From Sisyra terminalis (taxonomy: Eukaryota; Arthropoda; Insecta; Neuroptera; Sisyridae): a stretch of 64,000 bases of DNA. The translations under genes and the position numbers were made by a program. Location: NCBI GenBank assembly GCA_958496175.1, contig OY292278.1:21576001-21640000 (forward strand), given 5' to 3'. Of this stretch, positions 35,800-46,904 are shown piece after piece (the first letter of the stretch is position 1; every line of letters starts with the position of its first letter). The notes under the pieces are model-generated. The model ran no database searches and was not told the DNA's origin. It was given only the letters and a program-made list of their open reading frames with translations.

Positions 35800-38344
35800 A
35801 GTACCCACACTTTTTTTTTTGTAACAGAAGTTCCCAAACAGTTTTATTCCTTGGATCCTCTACCGATTTTTCTATTTTGACTATCTATACTTGATGATTT
35901 GTTGTACTGTTTTTAAATTCTAAACTTAAAATTTTGATTTTGGAATCTTAGTATGTGGTGGAGGTTGTTCTGAATTTCATCTTTCCGAGATTCCTCATAA
36001 CAAATTCAGATGGCTGTTCGGATAAAATCTGCAATAGAATGATCATAGCAGAACCAACTACAATAGAGCTGAAAAGAATCCGAAATGACTTAACTATATT
36101 GAAAAATAAAAACTTCCCAATCGATGTTGCTAACTTAGATACAGATACAAACTAAGCGGAAGAAGATTAGCAGGGATACAGGATGAGGCAATAGGTGCAA
36201 TTGCCTCCTAGAATTAAACAAATTGTAATATTTTATTTAAACTTTTGGAACCACTAAAATATCATTATCTATTTAGAATTCTTAATTACCACAATTAACT
36301 TATTGTTTTTGTAACTCTATGAACTCAAAATTGTTTATTTAGAACCTCCTCGAAGTATTCTTCGAGAATCATAAACTGAACATTGCAACAACGCTTCAAA
36401 GAACCAAATATATCCCATGTGTTCTGGTCATATGATGGGAAGAACAGGCACAATGGAAAAACAAGTGAGTAAGGGTAAATGAAGGATAAATGAAAATGAA
36501 TCCAAGAATGCTCTCCATTTCAGAGGAAACTATTACAACCCAGCATTATTCCTCCTTCCAAGTTGGATTTGGTTCTCTGGTAAATTTCATTGGGTTACCG
36601 ATTGAATTACCTCGAAAAACTTAATTGGTTCTAAGCCAAAGATGGATAATAATCAATTAAAACATGAAGACTAGGTTTTCCTTAGCTAACATTTTGTATT
36701 CCAATAGTGTGAATGTATTTCCCCAGAAGGCACTATTCTATCAAATGACAATCAATGACCAACAAAAACATTCCATTTTAGTAGGCATAACAAAGAACAC
36801 GGGCAGAAACCCGTTAGGGTCTATCTTAACGGAAAGTATAACGGACAGAGATCAGCTGCTTTAATTACAACGAAATACAGTTTTGGAGGAGAGGAGTGAG
36901 CGAAAGAAAGATCTGTTGAGCTTAGTAGTTCAAATATAACGGAAATTGTAATATGCATGGAATGAATGCGGATGGAGTGAGAAAGACGGAAAGAATTCCT
37001 CCACACCAACGAAAACGTCTCACCGATCATTAATCTTATTATACAAGATGGTACATGAAAATATTGTACTTCAATTCTATGTCTAAATGTATTCCCATTC
37101 TATTAGAGAAACTATACATAAATTATATATATTGGCTTCATCAAAAATTGCCGATAGCTACAGTTGCAATTTGGATATTCCTTCTATACAATAAAGACGC
37201 AAGATAAGAAACACGAGGTCCACTTTTGTTAACTAAAATACGAAAACATGGCGACACAGCCAATTAATACTTCGTAAGCCGATTTCGGCAATTTCTACTG
37301 ACAAGGAGGGGTGTGAGCTCAAATTTGAAATTAACCAATAAACGTACATCAAGCAAATTTCACTTCACTATAGCGCCTCGTACCGCCAGCAAGTAGAACT
37401 ACAGCCCCACATTCGCCATCTATTGACGTCGAGAGAAAGTATTTTTTTTGGGAACCAAGTCTGCCATAAGAGTGACACCCCCCTGATAAAGGGGGGAATA
37501 ATGTTTATAATAATAATGTTTATAATGTGTAATTATGAAAAATAATGTTTTTTCCACTTTTTCTTCGATTATGCCATAGTGCCTATAACACCCAAGTAGA
37601 TCACTTTGCAACCTTCAAAACATATATGTATAATATCAGTATTTAACAATAAACTACTTTCCATCCACAAGTATAACAAAATAGTGCGGTTAGTAGATGA
37701 ACACGTGTACCTCTATTACACGTTTTAAAAATGTCAGTAATCATTTTTTTTTTTATTCTATGCAAGACTTGCACGAACAAATATCTCTATATAACGAAAT
37801 AAAAGGTCAAATACAATATTTAACTTTCACTATTAGGTACACGTAATAATTTAATACAATATCATGTGGTTCGCTTGATTTTTATTACATCAAAAATAAT
37901 GTCATGTGGCTCTTTTCAAATCATTCGATTTCCATATTGAAAAAGATACAAATAACAGGGCTTTTCCCCCTAGTTTTCCATTTCTTTCTTTTGTCCTTTT
38001 TTTTTGGGATTTAATAAGAGTGTATTAATTGGAAATTGATTGGTTCAGTCAATGGAATCCATACTTACATATCCACATAATGCAATGCATACATAATGAA
38101 TTGATATTTTTTGCTTTCAATTGAAGTTGTGGCGATTTATTTCATAGAAAAAAATTTAATTGATTTTATTTTATTGTTATCTAGGCCAGAATTTCCCGCA
38201 GCAGTTTGACCTAGAAACTAGGTAGTTGCTTTATCAATGAGATAGGAGAGGAAATTGGAATAGATTTAATGAACATAATGATTTTTTAATGTAGCATTGT
38301 TGGCTGAATTTTGCTAGTTAAAATTAATTTAAAAAATGTGTAAT

Positions 38345-38345
<1 letters not shown>
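35800..38345. other. Gene-free stretch with slightly higher GC
   Basis: Short frames at 35955-36155, 36664-36864 (plus) and 37611-37420 (minus) show no family motif or splice context. The composition at 36.3-37.4 kb is less AT-extreme than its neighbours, so an unrecognised element or decayed gene is possible. Confidence 0.35.

Positions 38346-38346
<1 letters not shown>

Positions 38347-38383
<37 letters not shown>
38347..38383. repeat. (AT)n microsatellite
   Basis: Uninterrupted alternating AT for about 37 bases. Confidence 0.95.
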
Positions 38384-38385
<2 letters not shown>

Positions 38386-38859
38386 TAAACATATATATAC
38401 AATTATACACTATAAAATGCTACTATATGATATGAGACTTGGTTATATATAATTTTTGAATTAATCACTACAAAAGTGTCAAAATTATTCATCGCCAAAG
38501 TTGGCCAAAGTTTAAAAGTGCCAATTCAATAATATGTTTGAGAGAAATTAGGGAATTAATATAAATAAGCAAAACGTAGATGGGTACAATGTAAACTATA
38601 CTTACACATTTAAATTACCATGAATAAGTTAAAAATTCTCGGTTTCCCAGCGTTTTTTATCATTAGCAATTTTGTACCCCAATCCATTCAACATCAAATA
38701 CAAAAAGTAAATTGGGTAAGGTTGCTTAAGTCGTACCCCTTATGGAAATATTTCTGTAGCAATAAGTGTAATTAAAATAAAACAAAATCTACTGTAACTC
38801 CTAATCTTCATTTAGTTGCCTTTTAATTAACAATAATGTTTCTTATTTAACGCTTAAGT

Positions 38860-40225
38860 ACCTGTGAAAATTTTAAAATGATTCACTACGTCGTTTAAAA
38901 GTTATTGTAATTTAAAAATACTATGATTTTACACGTAACCTTATAGAGATTCGGTGATCGAATAAACTAAATTTATTTTTATTAGCAAAAAAATACTACC
39001 AAGCATCCAAAACTTTCAAAATTTGTAGTTTAAACTTTAAGGAATTAATTTTGCATAAATTTATTTGCATTTACTATACGGTTTTTAAGTAACAAACTAT
39101 AAACAGACCGAAAATATGGCTTTGACTTGATAAATTAATAAGTGTTTAAGAAAGTGCGGCAACACTGTCGTTAGCTGAGACGTACCGTCTTCTATATTAT
39201 ACAAACTGTGTTAGTACATTTGGTTAGATAAAAATGAAACGCATAATTTATCTTTGCCACACTCATGAGTACACAGTATAAAGCGGAAAAGGATGCATTA
39301 TGTCAAATAATTTATTTTCTAAATGTTGAGCATGTCGCGCATGCCTACTCACATCATGTGAGAGAGACATACTTAAGTTGCCAACGCTGCCAATCGTTAT
39401 TACGTTTTTATTATTTAATATAATGTTGAACTATTAATTTAATGTTTATTTTTTTGTTATAATTGTCTTAAGAACATACTAGTTTAATGTTTTATTTATG
39501 ATTTAATCATATTAAAAAATTCTATATTCATAGCTTATAAGTATCAAACCAATAATATTTTGATTTGTTAAGTTGAAATCAAGGTATATTCAGTCTCAAA
39601 AGGTGGTTAAAAAAATTTTTTATATTTTTTTTTAAATTTTTCTTATTTTGTTTAAAATTTTTGGTGAAATTTCCGATTTGCTCGTAAACTATATAAAGTT
39701 ATTTAAGTATTGACCTATTTATTCGTCTCATGTTATGTTATGTGTCGTAATTATTCACGAATTTTTATTTTTATCTACTTTTGTCTTCGATTGTATCTCC
39801 ATAACATCCTTAATCAAAACAGATATTTTAACGTTATTCAAAAATGTACCTTCGATACGATTAAGAATGTATGGGTATACAATCAGAGATAAAAGTACAC
39901 AAAAATATAAATTCGTAAATAATTACGTTATATAGCGTACCATGAGACGAACAGATCGATACTTAAAAAACTTTATATAGTTTAAGAGAAATTCAGAAAT
40001 CGGAGACATCACCAAAAATTTCAAACAAAATATGAAAAAACAAAAATAAAGAAAATTTTTAACTAACTTTTGAGACTAAATATGCCTTGATTTCAATTTT
40101 AAAAATCAAAATATTATTCCTTTGATGCTTATAAGTTATGAATGTAGAATTTTTTAATATGATTTAAATCATAAATAAAACATTCAATTAGCATGTTTTA
40201 AGACAATTATAACTACAAAAGTAAA
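38860..40225 (-). mobile_element. Family C element, copy 2, with 785-bp palindrome
   Basis: 38860-39810 is the inverse of copy 1 at 28079-29085. From about 39440 the sequence is also repeated inverted to about 40225: TAGCTTATAAGTATCAAACC on the left meets GCTTATAAGTTATGAATG on the right, and TTAATATGATTTAAATCATA mirrors TATGATTTAATCATATTAA. A spacer of about 70 bp lies near 39.8 kb. So this copy has one long and one short arm. Confidence 0.75.
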
Positions 40226-40365
40226 CTAGAGTATATCTAAAAATTATAACTACATTTCCAAATTGTGTTAATTGAAGTATATATCCAATATTATCTCACC
40301 AGCAGTATTGTACCTCGCAAATTCATTGGTTGATGAAGACCCTATTCTTACAAAGACTAGTCTAG

Positions 40366-40528
40366 CATACTGGTGGCCGAGTGGTCAAGGTGGCCGCTAC
40401 AAAACTAGTAGGTGTTGGTTTCGAATCTTGTATCGAGCAAATTTTCGATATTTCTCGATTTATGGATTTTTATTAACTAGAGCCCCTAAAGATCTTCGTA
40501 GTTTTAAAGCGACGGTTAACAACAGTAA
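40366..40528 (+). mobile_element. tRNA-derived SINE, most complete copy
   Basis: The head has A box TGGCCGAGTGGTCAAGGTGG and B-box-like GGTTTCGAATCTTG. The body is TATCGAGCAAATTTTCGATA, and the tail has TAGAGCCCCTAAAG and AAAGCGACGGTTAACAACAG. Flanking AAGACTAGTC and AAGACTAATC suggest a 10-bp target duplication with one mismatch. Head sequence is closest in style to a class II (Ser/Leu) tRNA. Confidence 0.9.
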
Positions 40529-40542
40529 ATAGAAGACTAATC

Positions 40543-40767
40543 GACTCAAGTGCACTTTAGCACACCCATAATCGGGCAACGTTGCATTTTCGACTTTGTT
40601 TTTAATTTAATTCGCGATATTTTTGTTTATTTAATTCTAATTATATATAATTCTCTCTTTTGTGGCTAAATTTTCATTGTGGACCAATTTAATCGCGAAT
40701 TAAATTAAAAACAAAGTCGAAAATGCAACATTGCCAGATTGTGGGTATGCTAAAGTACACATGAGCC
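40543..40767. mobile_element. Family A MITE, full-length
   Basis: 225 bp with ends GACTCAAGTGCACTTTAGCA and, inverted, GGCTCATGTGTACTTTAGCA. Flanks GACTAATC and CACTAATC match at 7 of 8 bases. It shares the ACTTTAGCACACCC end variant with 30820-31044, and so forms a younger-looking subfamily. It sits 14 bp after a SINE. Confidence 0.9.
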
Positions 40768-40774
40768 CACTAAT

Positions 40775-42035
40775 CTACTCAATTTCTTGAAATTTTCACT
40801 CCAATATAAATAAAATTATAAAACTTATTCAAATAGTAATTATCAATTATTAGGGATTTGTTGCATTAAATTCATTCAAAGTGAAAAATATTTACTCAGA
40901 TAAAAATCGAGCAGAACAAAAGAAATGATTCAATAAATTGAATCTATATTGTTCTTGCAATTATAGTTAGTGTTTTTTTTTTTTAATTAAAATAACGTAT
41001 TTTACTTTTTCTTACGATACTTAATGCACCAGTAAGTTTTTTTTTTTCTGTCTCTGAAATGAATGAAATAGAAAGTTCTGTTGATGTCTTTAAATGTCCG
41101 GTGTTCACTTGAATTCTATTAATTGCTCATTTGACGACCACTAAATTTCTCCAATAAAATTCCTCCGTCTCCATTTTACTATAGTAGGTACTTTACAGAA
41201 TATTATTGAAAAAAAAAGAACGATTAATCGAATGCAATACTTATGCTTTTCAGTATCGAGAACGTAAACGATAGTGAATCGAATTGTTACTTAACGAAAC
41301 TAAAACTTCACTTATAGCATAAGTAACCGATTTGCTAATTAACTGGAGCATAAAGCTAATAAAATATTAATAATTAACGTAATAATTATTTGTACATAAA
41401 TCGCATAACATTAACTTACTAACATAAAATTTTATTTCGTTGAAAATCAATTCAGTTCAAGAAAAAATATTTGATATAATTTCCACCATTACAATGAATA
41501 AATGACTGCGATAATAATTTGAGAATTAATTTTAATAAAACTCTCATTTTCTTCAATTAGTAGATAACTTTATGCTTAAAATATAAAATGGATCTTCTTT
41601 CATTTTACTTATACATTGGAAACCGAAGAGGAAGAAACTTTTATAAATGAGAATAAAATTCTTTGAAATCTATGCTTGGAAGATGTGACTCATGAACTGG
41701 TCTGATATAAGATTCTTGGTGAAGAATTTCTTTGTAAAAGAAGAAGCGAATTATTTACTTCAATATTATCTGGAAATGAAAGAATGGACGAAGAAACCGA
41801 TGATTATATCTGGAAGCATGATATTCCTGTTTTTGTTTATAAAAATTTCGTTTCGGATTAAATTAATTATAATGGTAAGCAGATACGTGTGAAGAAAAGT
41901 TGTATTTCCAAAAATGAATGTGAGAAGATATCTATATTTTAATTTTGGAGATAATAAAAAATAATGCATTTGTAAAAAAATGCATTTTTCTAGAAGCCAA
42001 TGCCAGGAAGACGCAGAAGTATGGAACAGTACATA
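40775..42035. other. Gene-free AT-rich DNA
   Basis: Nothing recognised. The overlapping short frames at 41692-41892 (+) and 41969-41766 (-) have no family features. Confidence 0.4.
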
Positions 42036-42039
42036 ATAG

Positions 42040-42200
42040 ATGATAAAATTCAGATCTCAGCTTTTATTAAATAAGAAGGCAATTCAGGTTGTTTAAGATC
42101 GTTTTTTTTATTTAATTTTTTTTAATATTCAAATTAGCTACGTTTCGTTACGTATCGTAACTTCATAAGGCTTCTTGATTCACAAGAAATATAATAGTTT
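42040..42200 (-). mobile_element. Family F element, fragment
   Basis: Shares GATGATAAAA-TCAGATCTCA, AATTCAGGTTGTTTAAGATC and, on minus, AGTTACGATACGTAACGAAA + CGT with 43610-43870. The pre-helix core here reads CTTATGA rather than CTGAGGA. Confidence 0.65.
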
Positions 42201-42691
42201 CAATTTAAATTCAATATTTTTCTTCAAATAAACAACCAAATAAATTTGATTCTTTGAGTTGCAGTAGAAACTTTGACTATTTTCCGAACATATATACGGG
42301 CAATGATAGTGACGTCATATAGTGACGACTACTTGATATTTTCTGATCATAATAACGTTATTTTATCATCAGAGATAAGACGTTTTCAAAATAGTAGTAC
42401 CTATTTGAAATTTAAAATACAAAATACCTATTTCCATTTTGTATTTAAGTAAATCCTGTTTTTTTAGAAAAGCATTTTGTATTTTATTTGAATCCTACTT
42501 ATAAGGAATAAAAAAACATCAATTTACATAATCGTGTTGAATGTCATATTATCTTAGTAGAACATTCACCTTTCTAATTAAATAAACAGTTCATTTAATT
42601 TACTTGCTTAAAGGTGTTCATATATTAATTTTTACATATGAATACGATTATGAGTTTTTCGTAAGAATATAATATTTCTCTTATACAATTC

Positions 42692-42694
<3 letters not shown>

Positions 42695-42741
<47 letters not shown>
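42695..42741. repeat. (AT)n microsatellite
   Basis: About 47 bases of uninterrupted alternating AT. Confidence 0.95.
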
Positions 42742-42745
<4 letters not shown>

Positions 42746-42814
42746 TATGCGTCACGCAGACGAAATTGAGGCAATCAACTAGTTTTCCTACAAAAAAACC
42801 AACACATGTTTGTA

Positions 42815-43165
42815 CAATATATAAAATATTGTGGTCTTATTTAAATAATACAAATTACAGAAGTAAACTATAATCATAAGTTTAAATGTATTTTTCAAGT
42901 ATTGCCCTGATTTCAATTGCCAAGCAACTTCATCAGTGGTCATCAAGTAATATTGGATCGCTCCGTAACTGATACGTGAAGAGTAATCACATCATTTGGC
43001 AATCGAAATACGTATTTAGGCAATACGTCAAAAAACATTTGTTTGAACTTTTAGTCAAATTTATGTTTATAGTATACTTTTATGAAATATATTACATAAA
43101 CTAGACCTCGAAAATATTTTCTATATTGTATAAACAGTATAATAGTTCGAAGTCAGCAAAAAATA
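42815..43165. mobile_element. Family B fold-back element, centre deleted
   Basis: Left arm includes GGTCATCAAGTAATATTGGA in the inverted orientation. The right arm starts abruptly at CATTTGGCAATCGAAATACG and ends CAGTATAATAGTTCGAAGTC. The middle of the hairpin is lost. Confidence 0.75.
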
Positions 43166-43427
43166 ATTGAATTTTAAATAAACACATGTTATTAAAGGAA
43201 TCTAGAAAGACATTTAAGAGCCATATTTTTGGCACAAAAAATCTTTAAAAAAATGAATATTTTAATGTGATATCAAAATTTATTTTCCACTTATCTTTTT
43301 AAGATTAACTTTTAATGAGCCAATAATTGTAGATCATAGCAGTTATGGATTCTGCTGGTGCCTTTAAGGAGCGATTTTTTGTCATATAGTACTTACAAAA
43401 AAAAAGAAAAAGATTTATTACTTTTTT

Positions 43428-43540
43428 TGTTATGATTAGTTATCGTCGCTTTGTAACTAGTAAGAACTTGAACGACTCTAGGGTTAATAAAATCTTCAAC
43501 CAATTTTGGGGTGGCCACCTTAACCACTCGGCTACCAGTT
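43428..43540 (-). mobile_element. SINE with central deletion
   Basis: Tail (TATCGTCGCTTTGTAACTAG, GACTCTAGGGTTAATAAAA) joins directly to the head CAATTTTGGGGTGGCCACCT, TAACCACTCGGCTACCA. The B box and central body are absent. Confidence 0.8.
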
Positions 43541-43609
43541 GAGATCTATTATTATTCTTATCTTTTTGCATAAATGTACCAGAAAAAATATTTACTGTTT
43601 TTAGATGAT

Positions 43610-43870
43610 AAAAATCAGATCTCAGCTTTAAAGTTTTTTAAATAAGAAGAAATTCAGGTTGTTTAAGATCTTTAATTTTTTAATATTTTATTATTTCAAA
43701 AATATTTTATTTTATGTATTTATTGAATTAAATTAAAAATATTTAATTTTGTAAATCAAGAAGCCTGAGGAAGTTACGATTACGTAACGAAACGTTGCTT
43801 TTTGAAATAATAAAATATTAAAAAATTAAAGATCTTAGACAACCTAAATTTCTTCTTATTTAAAAAATTT
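43610..43870. mobile_element. Family F fold-back element
   Basis: Arms AATAAGAAGAAATTCAGGTT...AAGATCTTTAATTTTTTAAT and their inverse (43797-43866) enclose an internal part holding CCTGAGGAAGTTACGATTAC, GTAACGAAACGTTGC (43764-43799). No coding frame. Confidence 0.75.
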
Positions 43871-43874
43871 ACTG

Positions 43875-45240
43875 TTTTTTTTAAATTTTTTTTATAAAAA
43901 TTTCCAACAAATCTTACGATAAGATAATATTTGTATATATACTGTGTTGCTAATTACAAATAAAGAAATAATGCAATTATGCACATTAATTATGAAACTG
44001 TCTATTGTTTTAACTTCTTAAAAGCAAATAACATACTCTTGCCTCCGTATTTTATAATAAAATGCATAAAAACGTTTCCATTGTTCACATTTAAATGAAT
44101 TACAAAAGCCAAGCGAAAAAGAATAAAATATTTCAAAGTGAAAATTTATGGAAAATAAATTTGGTTATATCGAAAGATAACGGTTGAATTACAGTTGTGG
44201 TTGAATCTAGACAGACATTCCTTATTACGTATCTGTAGCTGGAAATCCTTTCCCTGGAACAGGGAAATGTGAAAAGTCCCATAAATTTTAATGCAACACT
44301 GTCGCAGTCAGTTGCATTGTCGACAAAAAAGAAAAATGGAACCCGAGCCAAGTTTGCAAAGTTCAGGAGCAGTGACATTGCATGCACCGAGTGCAAAGCA
44401 CTGCTAGCAAAGGACTTTCCAGGATAATAAACCTACATGAAAGTGAAGAACAAAAATAGAGAAAAATAAACCATCCACAATTTGAAATACGTGATTGAAA
44501 TTTCCAGTAGTGAAATTAAAAATTTACCAACTTCTTGATTCAATTAAAATTGTCTATGTATCTATATTGCACTTGGTTCCTTTTTTTTAAATTTGGCCAA
44601 GAAAAATCTAATCAGGTAATTCGATTTTTTGCCTCTGAACTCTTAATGAGTAAACGATTTAATTTTATTAATACAATTAGGCCTGCGTTTAATTAAAGTA
44701 AGAAAAGTTTACACTTATTGTATCATTTCCCCAAATGGAAGAAAAATTACTCTTTTTTGAAGAAATTTTATAAGATCATTTCCATTAAAAAAAGCAATTA
44801 TTTTTTTTTAGCAATTCAATAAGGTTAATAGAAAAGTTAGTGATAGAAAAGCTGATATGCTTGTAACAAAAAAGGATAAATACATAAATATGACCGGTGA
44901 TCATACATGCTACGAAACGCTACGTATCAGTTGCATATTTTTTTCCATTGACTTCTATATCTTTCCACATATTCTATTTTATTTCATAGCGAATATTTAA
45001 GTCTTTTTTAATTCGCTACAAAATCAAAAATACAACTTTATAGATACATTTACAAATAATCACGTAATTAACATTCAATTAATTTCAAAACAGCTAAGAA
45101 CTGAGAGTATAAAGTAATATTTTTTAAGATTGGAAAATAGATCTCAATTGAATTTGTATTTTGGCGCGTTTAATACCACAGTTGATCTCATAACTTCTTC
45201 AAATAGATTCTGATTTATTCTTTTCAAAATTCACCTTCAA
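43875..45240. other. Gene-free DNA with one GC-richer patch
   Basis: The patch at 44180-44410 is less AT-rich and has no repeat match in the window. It could be a conserved non-coding region. No exon recognised. Confidence 0.3.
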
Positions 45241-45242
45241 GT

Positions 45243-46904
45243 AGTGATTACAATTTCGTAGCATCAATTTATTTAATATTTAATAAACGCCTTTTATTGT
45301 AATAATTTCGATTAGCTTTAGAGTTAAAATAATTTGAAAATATTTTATATAATTTTTCCAACAGGAGGTGTACATTTAGGGAATTTTCAATATATAAAAA
45401 GGATGCTCACTGAATTTGTATTTTGCCGTCATTAATTTAAGCAAGTAGACAATCGCTAGCAAAGGATAACAAAGGCAACATATACCTCTATCTCATGATT
45501 TATTAGCGTTCAATCAATATTATAGTTGTATTTCCATCATTTTGAAGTAGTAGGAGAAAAGTACTTAAATGCATTTTAATGTTCAAAAATCCATTAGAAA
45601 TCGTTTAAAGTTATTAATGGCGTTTTAAGTATAATGATTTCAAAATACCTTAAATGCCTTTTTTTAATAGGGGGTTAATGAATTTCTAGCTGACTCCAGG
45701 CGAACACTATATTCGAACACTATAACACTATATGATTGCTTTAGTTTTGATTCGCACAAATTTAAAAAAATATTTTGGAAAATATGTTTATTGAAGAATA
45801 AGCAAACATAAACTGATTAAATTTAAACAATTTGATAAATTTGTAACATTACTCAGATTTAAATGTGTGTATGCATATTGTTTGAGCTTATGCCTTATAT
45901 GCCTTATATCTAGCGTCCTGCTGTATGCTCACCTAACCATGAAAATAAATAAAGGGGGAGCGGTCAAGTACAATGAGATGAAATATATTGTGAAAGATTT
46001 TTAGACGATTTTTGATTTAAGAGAACAAGAATAGACAATACAAATTAGGGTCGAATGTACCAGAAACGGAACAATCTGAAAGTTGGAACATTCTGGAGCA
46101 TTCCTAAAGTCGATCGCAGGTGTAAAACAATTAGTTATAAATCTGTTACAATCAGTAGTTCGTTTCGTGGTGATTACAGTTTCATAGCATTAATTTATTT
46201 AGTTTTGGATAAACGCCTTTAGTATAATAAATTCGATTAGCATTAGAGTTAAAATAATTTAAAAATATTTTATACAATTTTTCCAACAGGAGGTGTAAAT
46301 TTAGTGAATTTTCAATATATAAAAAGGATGCTCACTGAATTTGTATTTTGCCGTCATTAATTTAAGCAAATAGACAATTCCTAGTAAAGAAAACAAAGGC
46401 AGCATATATGTCTATCTCATGATTTCTTAGCTCTCAATCAATATTACAGTTGCATTTCCATCATTTTGAAGTAGTAGGTAGTAGTTCAAAAAATCCATTA
46501 GAAATCGTTTAAAGTTATTATTGGCATTTTAAATGCAATGATTTTAAAATACCTTTTTTAACAGAGGGTTAATTAATTTCGAACTGTATGTAATTGCTTG
46601 AGTTTTGATTCTCGCAAATTAAAAAAAAATATTTTGGAAAATATGTTTTTTGAAGAAAAGGTAAATATCGTGTGTTGTGCAAATTTTCAACATTTCTCGA
46701 TAATGAATTTAATTAACGCTAGAGTCGCTAAAGGACTTTAGTAGTTATAAAGCGACGATAAATAACAATTAAAAAAAATAGAGTCGAATGTACCAGAAAT
46801 GGAACAATCTGAAAATTTGAACATTCTGGAACATTCCTGAAATCGATCGCAGGTGGAGGAGAATCAGTTATAAATCTGTTACAATCAGTAGTTCGTTTCC
46901 AGGT
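45243..46904 (+). repeat. Tandem duplication of about 930 bp containing family D ends
   Basis: Unit 1 (45243-46172) and unit 2 (46173-46904) share their beginning (GTGATTACARTTTC), TTTTCCAACAGGAGGTGTA, AAAAAGGATGCTCACTGAAT and the end TTACAATCAGTAGTTCGTTT. Both carry a family D segment (TCCATTAGAAATCGTTTAAA). Unit 2 is shorter and has a SINE tail where unit 1 has about 300 bp of other sequence. Confidence 0.85.
46665..46772 (+). mobile_element. SINE 3' half
   Basis: TGTGCAAATTTTCAACATTT followed by GCTAGAGTCGCTAAAGGACT, TTATAAAGCGACGATAAATA and ACAAT. The tRNA-like head is missing. Present only in the second tandem unit. Confidence 0.8.

Noticed and set aside
36664..36864. 66-codon frame MKTRFSLANILYSN
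   Set aside because: No motif, no splice signals and no neighbouring exon.
40366..40528. tRNA-Ser or tRNA-Leu gene
   Set aside because: A and B boxes are present but no acceptor stem closes, and the same head with the same non-tRNA tail recurs many times in worn copies, so these are SINEs.
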